This document shows, piece by piece, positions 48,448 through 56,621 of a stretch of DNA of 64,000 nt (its first letter is position 1; each line of letters begins with the position of its first letter). This DNA comes from Shumkonia mesophila (GTDB taxonomy: Bacteria; Pseudomonadota; Alphaproteobacteria; Rhodospirillales; Shumkoniaceae). Below the pieces are notes generated by a model, which saw only the letters and a list, made by a program, of their open reading frames with translations, was not told where the DNA came from and did not search any database. The translations under genes and the position numbers were made by a program. The stretch spans positions 124,001 to 188,000 of the forward strand of contig NZ_JAOTID010000003.1 in the NCBI RefSeq assembly GCF_026163695.1. Reading direction: 5' to 3'.

Positions 48448-49446
48448 ATGAAGGCACTGGTCTACACCAACCCCGAGGAACTGACCCATCGCAACGAAGC
48501 GGATCCGATCCCCGAAACCGGGGAGGTCCTGATCCGTGTCGAGGCCGCCGGCATCTGCGGGTCGGACATGCACGCGTTCCACGGTCACGACGAGCGGCGC
48601 TTCCCGCCGCTGATCCTCGGCCACGAGGCGGCCGGGACCATCGCCGCGGGACCGCGCAAGGGCGAACGCGTGGTGGTCAATCCGCTGATGACCTGCGGCC
48701 AATGCGACGCTTGCCTGAGCGGCCGTTCCAATCTGTGCGCCAAACGCCAGATCATCGGCATGAATCCGCGCGAGGGTGCGTTCGCCCAGTATCTGCGCAT
48801 GCCCGAGCGTAACCTGGTGACCATGCCCGACGGCATGGACCCGGTTCACGCCGCGGCAACCGAACCGGTCGCCACCGCTTGGCATGCCGTCGGTTTGGCC
48901 GAACGGGCTTCGGCGCGGCCGCTTGCCGAGTGCCGGGCGCTGGTATTGGGTGCCGGGGCCGTCGGCTTGACCGCCGGCTTGGTTCTGGCTCATCGGGGAT
49001 GCGCCGGCCTGCGCGTCGGCGATACCAACGCCCTGCGCCGGAAGACGGCCATCGCCGCCGGATGCGGCGATGTCTACGATCCCATCAACGACGCCGGCCC
49101 CGAAGACAACGGCTTCGACGTGGTGATCGATGCGGTCGGCGGCCGGATCACCCGCCAAACGGCGGTGGCGGCGGTCAAACCGGGCGGCGTCATCGTCCAT
49201 ATCGGTCTCATGGACAATCAGGACGGCCTCAACGTCCGCAAGATCACGTTGCAGGAAGTGACCTTCGTCGGCACCTACACCTATACGATGGTCGATTTCC
49301 GGGCGACGATGGCGGCCTTGCACGCCGGCGCGCTGGGACGGCTCGACTGGATCGAAGCCCGACCGCTGGCCGCCGGGCTGGCAGCTTTCCGCGACCTCGA
49401 CGCCGGTCGTACGGCGGCGGCCAAGATCGTCCTGCAGCCGCAATGA
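48448..49446 (+). CDS. zinc-dependent alcohol dehydrogenase (MDR family)
   Basis: A 332-residue medium-chain dehydrogenase with catalytic zinc ligands Cys37 (ICGSD) and His59-Glu60 (GHEAAG), structural zinc cysteines 83, 86, 89 and 97 (CGQCDACLSGRSNLC), and the Rossmann motif 'VLGAGAVGLTAG'. It starts 9 bases after the SDR gene. Sorbitol/threonine-dehydrogenase-like members oxidise secondary alcohols. Here it probably acts with the SDR and HisD-like enzymes on the same imported polyol-type substrate. Last gene of the LacI-controlled operon. Confidence 0.9.
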   Translation: MKALVYTNPEELTHRNEADPIPETGEVLIRVEAAGICGSDMHAFHGHDERRFPPLILGHEAAGTIAAGPRKGERVVVNPLMTCGQCDACLSGRSNLCAKRQIIGMNPREGAFAQYLRMPERNLVTMPDGMDPVHAAATEPVATAWHAVGLAERASARPLAECRALVLGAGAVGLTAGLVLAHRGCAGLRVGDTNALRRKTAIAAGCGDVYDPINDAGPEDNGFDVVIDAVGGRITRQTAVAAVKPGGVIVHIGLMDNQDGLNVRKITLQEVTFVGTYTYTMVDFRATMAALHAGALGRLDWIEARPLAAGLAAFRDLDAGRTAAAKIVLQPQ

Positions 49447-49635
49447 ACGCTTCCACGTCCGCCCGCCTTCACGGGCCCGTCCCTCCGTTTGCGATGGCGT
49501 CCTGAGGGCGCGGGGTTTCCATGAACCGCTCGGCGGCGCGCCTGATTTCATCGACATGGGAGGGGGGCGAAAAGTGGCCTGCCACCTCTATGGGGCGAAC
49601 CCAAAGGGAATGTAGGCGCGGCGTCCACGGGCCCG

Positions 49636-50748
49636 TTACTGGCTGCGGCCGCGGGCCTGTACGCGCAGGATGTCGACCACCTTTCCATCGCGGATCGCAT
49701 ACACGCGCTCGACCAGGTTGCTGACCACGCAGGCATGGTTGGGGATGATGCGAATCTTGTCGCCGACGGCCGGCCGGTCGGCGTCATCCCGCAGGTCGAC
49801 GAAGCCGTGCTCTTCGCTCAGGGCATAGATGGAGGCCTTGGGCAGGCTGGGGATGAAGCCATAGCCCTCCAGGCCGAGGAGATCGCTGGTCAGCGCCTTC
49901 GAACCCGCGTCGATGATGGCCCGCCCTGCGGTCGGCCGGCTCACCACCGTCGCCAGGACGGTGAGCGCGCAATCGGCGACCGCGCACACCTTGCGGGCGA
50001 TCAGGGAGCGGTCGTTGTAGAAGTAGGTGCCGGCCCGGTATTCGGTCACTGTGCCCAGGTCTCCGGCTCCCCACATGTCGGGGGTGCCGCCGCTGCTGAC
50101 GACGGGGCAGGGAAGGCCGTCCGCTTCGCACAACGCCTTGGCCTTGGCCAACCAGTCGGCTGCCGCGCGGGCGGCGCCGGCTTTCGGATAGGTCATCAGG
50201 CCCCTGAAACGCAAAGCGGGGAAGGCCGCGATGCGACGCGCCAGATCCAGCGCCGCCTCCGGGCTTTGCACCCCGCATCGCCCGGCCCCGGTGTCGCATT
50301 CGACGAGGATGTCGAGCGGCTGGCCGGCCCCGGCCATGGTCGCGGCAAGACCGGCAACGACGGTTTCGTTGTCCGCCGTAACGGTCAGCGCGCAGCGTTC
50401 GGCGAGACGCCGCAAGCGGGCCAGCTTGGCGGGCCCCAGGATGTTGAAGGTGATCAGGATATCGGACAGGCCGGCATCGGCCATTACCTCGGCCTCGCCG
50501 ATCTTCTGGCAGTTGATGCCGACGGCGCCGGCCGTCATCTGCAAGGCGGCGAATTCCGGGATCTTGTGCGTCTTGATATGGGGCCGCAGGCCCAACCCGT
50601 GGTCGTCGCAATAGGCCTGGAACCGGCGCACGTTGGCTTCGACCACGTCGAGATCGACGACGACGGCCGGGGTGTCGATGCCCTCGAAGGATTGGCCAAT
50701 GAGGTTTCGGTTGGTGTCGTCATCGAGGGGGAGGGAGGATATCGGCAT
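49636..50748 (-). CDS. D-threonine aldolase / D-serine dehydratase-like PLP enzyme (fold type III)
   Basis: A 370-residue PLP enzyme of the DSD1/alanine-racemase-N fold. The PLP lysine is Lys59 in RPHIKTHK, and the C-terminal metal site is the His338-x-Cys340 of PNHAC, the combination that marks D-threonine aldolases, 3-hydroxy-D-aspartate aldolases and eukaryotic-type D-serine dehydratases. It cleaves or dehydrates a D-beta-hydroxy amino acid. The start follows GAGAGACGG on the minus strand. It is divergent from a polar amino acid ABC importer, which could bring in its substrate. Which activity it has cannot be told from sequence. Confidence 0.85.
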   Translation of the reverse strand: MPISSLPLDDDTNRNLIGQSFEGIDTPAVVVDLDVVEANVRRFQAYCDDHGLGLRPHIKTHKIPEFAALQMTAGAVGINCQKIGEAEVMADAGLSDILITFNILGPAKLARLRRLAERCALTVTADNETVVAGLAATMAGAGQPLDILVECDTGAGRCGVQSPEAALDLARRIAAFPALRFRGLMTYPKAGAARAAADWLAKAKALCEADGLPCPVVSSGGTPDMWGAGDLGTVTEYRAGTYFYNDRSLIARKVCAVADCALTVLATVVSRPTAGRAIIDAGSKALTSDLLGLEGYGFIPSLPKASIYALSEEHGFVDLRDDADRPAVGDKIRIIPNHACVVSNLVERVYAIRDGKVVDILRVQARGRSQ

Positions 50749-50852
50749 GCCGTCTCTCGTGATTCAAAATACCTGTGCACGATCTTTTAGCATATGCGCG
50801 AGGCGGGTTGACAGACGGACGCACTCTATGCAGAGAATGATGCTGTGTCCAC

Positions 50853-50890
50853 TATAACGAATTGATATCCGTTATACCGGACATATCCGG
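50853..50890. promoter_or_regulatory. operator-like inverted repeats upstream of the amino acid importer
   Basis: Two adjacent symmetric elements: TATAACG (50853-50859) / CGTTATA (50870-50876), and CCGGACATATCCGG (50877-50890; arms CCGGA/TCCGG). They lie 29-66 bases before the binding-protein start, in the region shared with the divergent PLP enzyme. A TTGACA lies further up at 50808. They are candidates for binding the IclR-family protein encoded at 54380. Confidence 0.5.
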
Positions 50891-50918
50891 GGAACAATCC
50901 AGTAGGAGATGACGAACC

Positions 50919-51764
50919 ATGATGAGAGGCATTCCTAAACTGGTGGGGCTGTTGAGCGCCGTTGCCGTACTGGCGACCGGCGTCGCCAACGCCCAAACGA
51001 AAGGCAAGCTCGACGAGGTCCTGGCCCGCGGCAAGCTGATCGTCGGTACCGGCAGCACGAACGCGCCCTGGCATTTCATCGATCAGGGCGGCAAGCTGGC
51101 GGGATTCGACGTGGACGTCGCCAAGATCGTGGCCAAGGCGCTGTTCGACGATGCCGAAAAGATCGAGTTCGTCAATCAGTCGTCGGACTCACGGATTCCG
51201 AACCTGACCACCAACAAGGTGGATATGACCTGCCAGTTCATGACCGTGACCGGCGGTCGCGCCCAGCAGGTCGAGTTCACCGTTCCCTATTATCGCGAAG
51301 GCGTCGGCCTGTTGCTGGCCGCCAACGGCAAGTACAAGTCCTACGCCGACCTGAAGGCGGCCGGCAGCAAGGTCGCCATCTCGGTTTTGCAGAACGTCTA
51401 TGCCGAGGAAATGGTCAAGAAGGCACTGCCCGAGGCCAAGGTCGATCAGTACGACAGCGTCGATCTGATCTACCAGGCCCTCAATTCCGGGCGGGCCGAT
51501 GCCGCGGCCACCGACCAGTCGGCCCTGCGCTGGTTCATGAACCAGAACCCCGGCCGTTATCTCGACGCCGGCTACGGCTGGAACCCCCAGACCTATGCCT
51601 GCGCGGTCAAGCGTGGCGACCAGGCATGGCTCAATTTCGTCAACACCGCCTTGCACGAGGCGATGACCGGGGTTGAGTTTGATGCCTACGCGGCGTCGTT
51701 CAAGAAGTGGTTCGGTGTCGAACTGCCGCCGCCGGCCATCGGCTTCCCGGTCGAGTTCAAGTAA
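50919..51764 (+). CDS. polar amino acid ABC transporter substrate-binding protein (SBP family 3)
   Basis: A 281-residue periplasmic binding protein with a signal peptide (MMRGIPKLVGLLSAVAVLAT, cleavage after ANA). It has the family-3 pattern: 'VLARGKLIVGTGSTNAPWHF', 'GGKLAGFDVDVAKIVAKALF' and 'NLTTNKVDMTCQFMTVTGGR', where the last block contains the ligand-binding Arg. Specificity is probably for a polar amino acid. The neighbouring D-amino-acid enzymes suggest a D-enantiomer or hydroxy-amino acid, which is inference. Confidence 0.93.
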   Translation: MMRGIPKLVGLLSAVAVLATGVANAQTKGKLDEVLARGKLIVGTGSTNAPWHFIDQGGKLAGFDVDVAKIVAKALFDDAEKIEFVNQSSDSRIPNLTTNKVDMTCQFMTVTGGRAQQVEFTVPYYREGVGLLLAANGKYKSYADLKAAGSKVAISVLQNVYAEEMVKKALPEAKVDQYDSVDLIYQALNSGRADAAATDQSALRWFMNQNPGRYLDAGYGWNPQTYACAVKRGDQAWLNFVNTALHEAMTGVEFDAYAASFKKWFGVELPPPAIGFPVEFK

Positions 51765-51800
51765 CATCGTTCCGACAAGACTATCGGCGAGGGCCGCGCC

Positions 51801-52463
51801 ATGGACTACCGTTTGAACTTCGACGCGGTATGGCGGAGCTTCGATCTCCTGCTGTCGGGACTGGGGCTCGGCCTGGGGCTGGCGGTGATTTCCATCTTTC
51901 TCGGCAGCCTGATCGGCTTGGTCGCGGCCTTCGCCATGGTCTCCCGGAACAAGGTGTGGCGCACGATCGCCGTGGTTTACGTCACGGCGATCCGCAACAC
52001 GCCCATCCTGGTCCTCATTTTCTTCACTTTTTTCGCCTTGCCCCAGATGGGCGTCCGTCTGGGCAAGGTGGAATCCTTCGTCGTCACCCTGACCGTCTAC
52101 GCCGGGGCCTATCTCACCGAGGTGTTCCGCGGCGGACTGGCCGCCCTGCCGCGCGGACTTCGCGAAGCCGGCCTGGCGATCGGCATGACCGAGTGGCGGA
52201 CCAATCTCTGGGTGATCATCCCGGTGATGATCCGCAACGTGCTGCCGGCGCTCAGCAACAATTTCATCTCGCTTTTCAAGGACACCTCGCTGGCGGCGGC
52301 GATCGCCGTTCCCGAGCTGACGTTCTATGCCCGCCAGATCAACGTCAACTCCTTCCGGGTCATCGAGACCTGGATGGTGGCGAGCCTGATGTACGTCGTG
52401 GCCTGCTATGTCATTGCTGCCGGCCTCCGGCGCGTCGAGCGCAAGCTCGCGATCCCGCGATAG
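51801..52463 (+). CDS. amino acid ABC transporter permease 1 (HisM/GlnP type)
   Basis: A 220-residue permease of the His/Glu/Gln/Arg family. It has 'LGLAVISIFLGSLIGLVAAF', 'VTAIRNTPILVLIFFTFFAL' with the family signature 'IRxTPxLVxxF', the EAA-type loop 'GLREAGLAIGMTEWRTNLWV', and 'SLFKDTSLAAAIAVPELTFY'. The start follows GCGAGGG. It pairs with the permease at 52475. Confidence 0.94.
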   Translation: MDYRLNFDAVWRSFDLLLSGLGLGLGLAVISIFLGSLIGLVAAFAMVSRNKVWRTIAVVYVTAIRNTPILVLIFFTFFALPQMGVRLGKVESFVVTLTVYAGAYLTEVFRGGLAALPRGLREAGLAIGMTEWRTNLWVIIPVMIRNVLPALSNNFISLFKDTSLAAAIAVPELTFYARQINVNSFRVIETWMVASLMYVVACYVIAAGLRRVERKLAIPR

Positions 52464-52474
52464 GGGGCGAGGCC

Positions 52475-53134
52475 ATGGAATTCACCCAGTTTCTCAATGA
52501 ATTGTGGATCGCCCGTGGGGCCCTGTGGCAGGGCTTCCAACTGACGGTCGCGGTTTCGGCGCTGGCCGTCGCGTTCGGTACCGTGCTCGGGCTTTTCGTC
52601 GGCATGATGCTGGTCTACGCGTGGGCGCCGTTCAAACTATTGGTCCGCCTGTACGTCGATTTCATCCGCGGCACGCCGGTCTTCGTGCTGGTCCTGGCCT
52701 CGTTCTACATCCTCTCGGTCATCGGCATTCAGCTCAATGCCTTCCAGGCCGGGGTGCTGGCCATCACGGTCTTCTGCAGTTCGCACGTCGGCGAGATGGT
52801 GCGCGGCGCGCTGCAGGCCATCCATCGCGGGCAGACCGAGGCGGCGATGGCCATCGGCCTGACCTTCCGCCAGACGTTCCAGTACGTCCTGATGCCTCAG
52901 GCCCTGCGCCAGATCCTGCCGACCTGGGTCAACGCCGCGACCGAGATGGTCAAGGCCTCGACCCTGCTCTCGGTCATCGGGGTGGCCGAACTGCTGCTCT
53001 CCACGCAGCAGGTCATCTCGCGCAATTTCCTGAGCCTGGAATTTTATTTCTTCGCCGGCCTTATCTACTTCGCCATCGATTTTTCCATCGAGCGGTTCGG
53101 GCGCTATCTCGAACGCCGGCTCGCCGCTTACTGA
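52475..53134 (+). CDS. amino acid ABC transporter permease 2 (HisM/GlnP type)
   Basis: A 219-residue permease starting at the ATG 12 bases after the first permease stop. It has 'VDFIRGTPVFVLVLASFYIL', 'HRGQTEAAMAIGLTFRQTFQ' (EAA loop) and 'MVKASTLLSVIGVAELLLST'. The open frame extends upstream through the first permease, but only this start gives a normal family N-terminus. The two paralogous permeases should form a heterodimer. Confidence 0.93.
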   Translation: MEFTQFLNELWIARGALWQGFQLTVAVSALAVAFGTVLGLFVGMMLVYAWAPFKLLVRLYVDFIRGTPVFVLVLASFYILSVIGIQLNAFQAGVLAITVFCSSHVGEMVRGALQAIHRGQTEAAMAIGLTFRQTFQYVLMPQALRQILPTWVNAATEMVKASTLLSVIGVAELLLSTQQVISRNFLSLEFYFFAGLIYFAIDFSIERFGRYLERRLAAY

Positions 53135-53160
53135 CCCCGTGAGGAACGGAATGGACCGCC

Positions 53161-53928
53161 ATGGCTGACCCGCTTCTGGTTATCGAGAACCTGCACAAGA
53201 AATTCGATCATCTCGAGGTCCTGCGCGGGGTCGATTTTCGGATGAACGCCGGCGACGTGGTGTCGATCATCGGCTCCAGCGGGTCGGGCAAGACCACCCT
53301 GCTGCGCTGCGTCAACCTGCTGGAAGATTTCCACGAGGGGCGCATCGTCATCGATGGACAGGAAATCGGCTACGCGCTGAAGGGAGGGCGACGAGTGCGG
53401 TTGCCCAACTCCACCGTCGCCAGGCACCGCGCCCTCACAGGCATGGCGTTCCAGACCTTCAACCTGTTTCCCCATCTCAGCGCGCTCAGGAACGTCACCC
53501 TCGGCCTGATCAAGGTGCGCGGCATGAAGAAGGACGAGGCGGTGGCCATCGCCGAGCGCTGGCTCGATCGGGTCGGTCTTCTCGCCCGCCGGGACCACTA
53601 TCCGGGGCAGCTTTCGGGCGGCCAGCAGCAACGGGTGGCCATCGCGCGGGCCATCGCCATGAACCCCAAGCTGATGCTGTTCGACGAGGTGACGTCGGCG
53701 CTCGATCCCGAGCTGGTCAACGAAGTCCTGAACGTCATCAAGGACCTGGCCCGCGACGGCATGACCATGCTGATCGTCACCCACGAGATGCGCTTCGCCT
53801 ACGAGGTGTCGCGCCGCATCATCTTCATGAACGAGGGCCGGATCGGCGAGGAAGGCCCGCCGTCCGAGATGTTCAACAACCCGAAGACGCCACGGCTGGC
53901 CGAATTTCTCAAGAACAGTTCGTTCTGA
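53161..53928 (+). CDS. amino acid ABC transporter ATP-binding protein (GlnQ/HisP type)
   Basis: A 255-residue ATPase: Walker [10 protein letters not shown] (38-46), Q-loop '[19 protein letters not shown]', signature '[20 protein letters not shown]', Walker B '[19 protein letters not shown]' and the H-loop His in '[10 protein letters not shown]'. It is slightly longer than GlnQ because of a loop after the Walker A strand ('[20 protein letters not shown]'), like HisP. It energises the two preceding permeases. Confidence 0.94.
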   Translation: MADPLLVIENLHKKFDHLEVLRGVDFRMNAGDVVSIIGSSGSGKTTLLRCVNLLEDFHEGRIVIDGQEIGYALKGGRRVRLPNSTVARHRALTGMAFQTFNLFPHLSALRNVTLGLIKVRGMKKDEAVAIAERWLDRVGLLARRDHYPGQLSGGQQQRVAIARAIAMNPKLMLFDEVTSALDPELVNEVLNVIKDLARDGMTMLIVTHEMRFAYEVSRRIIFMNEGRIGEEGPPSEMFNNPKTPRLAEFLKNSSF

Positions 53929-53967
53929 CGGCCGGGTGTCGAGCCGCACGAGGTGAAGGAGGAAAAC

Positions 53968-54354
53968 ATGACGATCAAACGGTACGGCAGCGGCCAGAAA
54001 GGCGCCGGCGGCAGCCCACTGCCCTTTGCCCGGGCGGTCGAGGCGGACGGCTGGCTTTACGTGTCGGGGCAGGTTGCGATGGTGGAAGGCCGGGTCATCG
54101 ATGGCGGCATCGTTGCCCAGGCTCATCAGGCGATCAAGAATGTCATCGCCATCCTCAAGGAGGCCGGCTATGGGCCGGAGCACGTGATCAGGGCCGGCGT
54201 GTGGCTCGACGATGCCCGCGACTTTGCGGCCTTCAACGCGGTCTACGCCGAATACTTCGGCGACAATCCGCCGGCGCGCGCTTGCGTGCAGTCCTCAATG
54301 ATGGTCGACTGCAAGGTCGAGATCGACTGCGTCGCCTACAAGGCGAAGGACTGA
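53968..54354 (+). CDS. RidA-family enamine/imine deaminase, copy 1
   Basis: A 128-residue YjgF/RidA-fold protein with the conserved arginine in 'PPARACVQSSM' and the C-terminal 'VEIDCVAYK'. RidA proteins hydrolyse reactive 2-aminoacrylate-type enamines/imines released by PLP dehydratases. The start at 53968 follows AAGGAGGA. Placed between an amino acid importer and a regulator, with two PLP enzymes nearby, it probably finishes or detoxifies a dehydratase reaction on the imported amino acid. Confidence 0.9.
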   Translation: MTIKRYGSGQKGAGGSPLPFARAVEADGWLYVSGQVAMVEGRVIDGGIVAQAHQAIKNVIAILKEAGYGPEHVIRAGVWLDDARDFAAFNAVYAEYFGDNPPARACVQSSMMVDCKVEIDCVAYKAKD

Positions 54355-54379
54355 CAACGACTTCGGTGGGGGAGGCCCA

Positions 54380-55219
54380 ATGGACAAGCAGATAGCGGTT
54401 GGAGGCGAAGAGCGGATGGCGATCACCGAAAGGCCGGGGTCGGTCGCCAAGAGTGCGCCACGCGCCCGTGGAATCGACCGGGTCGTCCACATTCTCGACT
54501 ACCTCTATCGCCAGGGCCGCCCCTTGAGGGTGAACGAGATCGCCAAGGGAATCGGGGCGCCGCGGTCCACCGTCTACGAAATCGCCGACCATCTGCTGCA
54601 AGAGCAGATGCTCGAGGTTTTCGACGACGAGGGGCGCGTTTTCCTGGGCCGCCGGCTCTATTTTTACGGGCTGGCCTACACCGAGCGCTTCGACCTGACG
54701 CGCGAAGCCGGCAAGCATCTCAAGTCCTTGACCGAGAAAACCGGCGAGACCTCGCAGCTCTGCGTGATGCAGGGCGACAAGTACGCCGTCATCATGATGG
54801 ATCACGGCGTCCGTCACTTCAAAATCAGCAGCAACGTCGGCGAGACCATTGCGTTGCCGTGGACGGCATCGGGACGGCTTCTGGTTTCTCACCTGACGGA
54901 CGGGGAAATCCTGAAGCTGATCCCGGAAAAGGATTTCATCCTTCCCGACGGCAGGCCCTTGCCGACGACGAAGTTCCTGGACGAGGTTCGCGTCGCCAGC
55001 GAAGTCGGGTTTTTCTCCTGCGACACCATCGTTGACAGCTACACCCACTGTTTCGCCGCCGCCGTCATCAATGAAAAGCGGGAATGCGTCGCCACCCTTT
55101 GCCTAGTGGTGCCGCGCGAGGACGCCTACCGGCGTTTCGATGCGCTGAAGGAGGCCTTGACCGGCGAGGCGGAGGCGCTGTCCGACGTTTTGAGGGGAGG
55201 GCGATCGGCCCCGGCGTGA
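54380..55219 (+). CDS. IclR-family transcriptional regulator
   Basis: A 279-residue regulator. The N-terminal winged helix is 'GIDRVVHILDYLYRQGRPLR' then 'VNEIAKGIGAPRSTVYEIAD', and the C-terminal IclR effector domain has 'EKTGETSQLCVMQGDKYAVI', 'IALPWTASGRLLVSHLTDGE' and 'DSYTHCFAAAVINEKRECVA'. It lies centrally between the amino acid importer and the SelA-like enzyme/peptide importer. Similar symmetric elements upstream of both importers (50853-50890 and 56532-56551) make it the likely local regulator of both. Confidence 0.9.
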   Translation: MDKQIAVGGEERMAITERPGSVAKSAPRARGIDRVVHILDYLYRQGRPLRVNEIAKGIGAPRSTVYEIADHLLQEQMLEVFDDEGRVFLGRRLYFYGLAYTERFDLTREAGKHLKSLTEKTGETSQLCVMQGDKYAVIMMDHGVRHFKISSNVGETIALPWTASGRLLVSHLTDGEILKLIPEKDFILPDGRPLPTTKFLDEVRVASEVGFFSCDTIVDSYTHCFAAAVINEKRECVATLCLVVPREDAYRRFDALKEALTGEAEALSDVLRGGRSAPA

Positions 55220-55253
55220 GCAGGAAAGGCCGGTGCACTCGGAGGAGACGGCG

Positions 55254-56453
55254 ATGACGGCTGAAGATCTTTTCCGGCGGTACGGATTGACCCCGGTCAT
55301 CAACGCATCGGGAACGATGACCTCGCTCGGCGCCTCGCGGGTGGTGCCCGAAGCGATCGAGGCCGGCGCCGCCATCCAGTCCGAGTTCGTGCGCATCGAT
55401 GAACTGCAGGCCCGGGCCAGCCGCGTCATCGCCCGGCTTACCGGAGCCGAGGCCGGCTTCGTCGCCGCGTGCAGCGCGGCAGGCATGAGCCTTGGTGTCG
55501 CGGCCTGCGTGACGGGGACGAATTTGGCGCGCATCGAGCGCCTTCCCGATGTCGAAGGGTTGCCCGACGAGGTTCTGGTCCAGGCCGGCCATCTGGTGCA
55601 TTACGGGGCGCCGATCGAGCAGTCGGTCTCGATCACCGGGGCGCGGCTGGTGCCGTTGGGCACGGCGGCCAGGGTCGAGACCTTCCATCTGGAGGATCGC
55701 ATCGGCGAGAAGACCGCCGCCGCCCTGTTCGTGGTGTCCCATCATGTGGTGCAGGAAGGCCAGATGCTGCTGGCCGACTTTGTCGGCATCTGCAAGAAGC
55801 GGGGCGTGCCCGTTATCGTCGATATGGCCAGCGAATACGATCTCAGGGGCCCCATCGCCTTGGGGGCCGACCTTGTGATCTACAGCGGCCATAAGTTCCT
55901 GGGCGGGCCCACCGCCGGCATCGTCGCCGGCCGCAAGGACGTGGTGCGGGCGGCCTATCTTCAGAACCGGGGCATCGGCCGTCCCATGAAGGTCGGCAAG
56001 GAGGGGATCGTCGGCACCCTGGCGGCCCTCGAAGCCTGGGAACGGCACGACCATGCCGCCGCGCGCGGGCGCGAGCTTGGTCACGTCCGCCGTTGGATGG
56101 AGATCCTGGCGAGCGTGCCGGGATTGCGCCTCGAGATCCACCCGGACTGGACGGGCAATCCCATCGACCGGCTGAAAATTACGATTATCGCCGAGGAAGC
56201 CGGGCTCTACGCCTGGGAATTGGCCGATCGGCTGGCCGCCGGACAGCCGTCGATTCAGGTGCGCGACGACCTGATAGAGCACGGTTGTTTCTTCCTCGAT
56301 CCCTGCAACGTGACCGTCGAGGAAGCGAACGTCGTCGGACGGCGGATCGAAGAAGAGGTGTCGTCGGCACGACACCGGCGGGACGGCCTTGTCGTCAGTC
56401 TTTCCGAGCGCCGAAAGGGGCGGGTCGAAGCCGTCCTCAAATGGCCTGACTGA
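55254..56453 (+). CDS. SelA-like PLP-dependent enzyme (fold type I)
   Basis: A 399-residue PLP enzyme of the SelA / D-glucosaminate-6-phosphate ammonia-lyase group, with 'LTPVINASGTMTSLGASRVV' at the N-terminus, Asp190 (VIVDMASE) for the PLP ring and Lys214 in YSGHKFLGGPTAG. The ATG at 55254 is preceded by GGAGGAG. It lacks the genomic context of selenocysteine synthesis (no selB, no tRNA-Sec nearby). It is therefore more likely a lyase, racemase or ammonia-lyase acting on an amino acid or amino sugar. Its RidA neighbours support an enamine-releasing elimination. Confidence 0.82.
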   Translation: MTAEDLFRRYGLTPVINASGTMTSLGASRVVPEAIEAGAAIQSEFVRIDELQARASRVIARLTGAEAGFVAACSAAGMSLGVAACVTGTNLARIERLPDVEGLPDEVLVQAGHLVHYGAPIEQSVSITGARLVPLGTAARVETFHLEDRIGEKTAAALFVVSHHVVQEGQMLLADFVGICKKRGVPVIVDMASEYDLRGPIALGADLVIYSGHKFLGGPTAGIVAGRKDVVRAAYLQNRGIGRPMKVGKEGIVGTLAALEAWERHDHAAARGRELGHVRRWMEILASVPGLRLEIHPDWTGNPIDRLKITIIAEEAGLYAWELADRLAAGQPSIQVRDDLIEHGCFFLDPCNVTVEEANVVGRRIEEEVSSARHRRDGLVVSLSERRKGRVEAVLKWPD

Positions 56454-56524
56454 GCCGGGCGGCGGCCCCAAGTTGACCTTGCCAAGCCGGGATGTCCGCG
56501 ATATCGTTCATTTGTCCGACTTGT

Positions 56525-56551
56525 TAGAATGATGTCCGGAATACTGGACAT
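56525..56551. promoter_or_regulatory. candidate promoter -10 and perfect inverted repeat (IclR operator candidate)
   Basis: TAGAAT (56525-56530) is followed at once by ATGTCC (56532-56537) and GGACAT (56546-56551), perfect 6-bp arms with 8 bases between. A GATATC-GTT element also lies upstream at 56500. A very similar GATATC-CGTT arrangement and CCGGA/TCCGG repeats occur before the amino acid importer at 50864-50890. Confidence 0.5.
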
Positions 56552-56621
56552 GTCTGTTCCGGCGCATGGAGGTGCGGCGGGGCGTGTCGGCAGAGAGGTT
56601 CATCAGGAAAGGGGAAAGACG

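Noticed and set aside
47647-49557. Minus-strand open frame of about 636 codons
   Set aside because: Antisense to the SDR and alcohol dehydrogenase genes, both with intact catalytic motifs; no domain in the antisense product.
49447-49635. Possible small gene in the gap between the convergent alcohol dehydrogenase and PLP enzyme
   Set aside because: Short open frames exist on both strands, but none has a convincing ribosome-binding site, domain or hydrophobic segment. I see nothing definite here.
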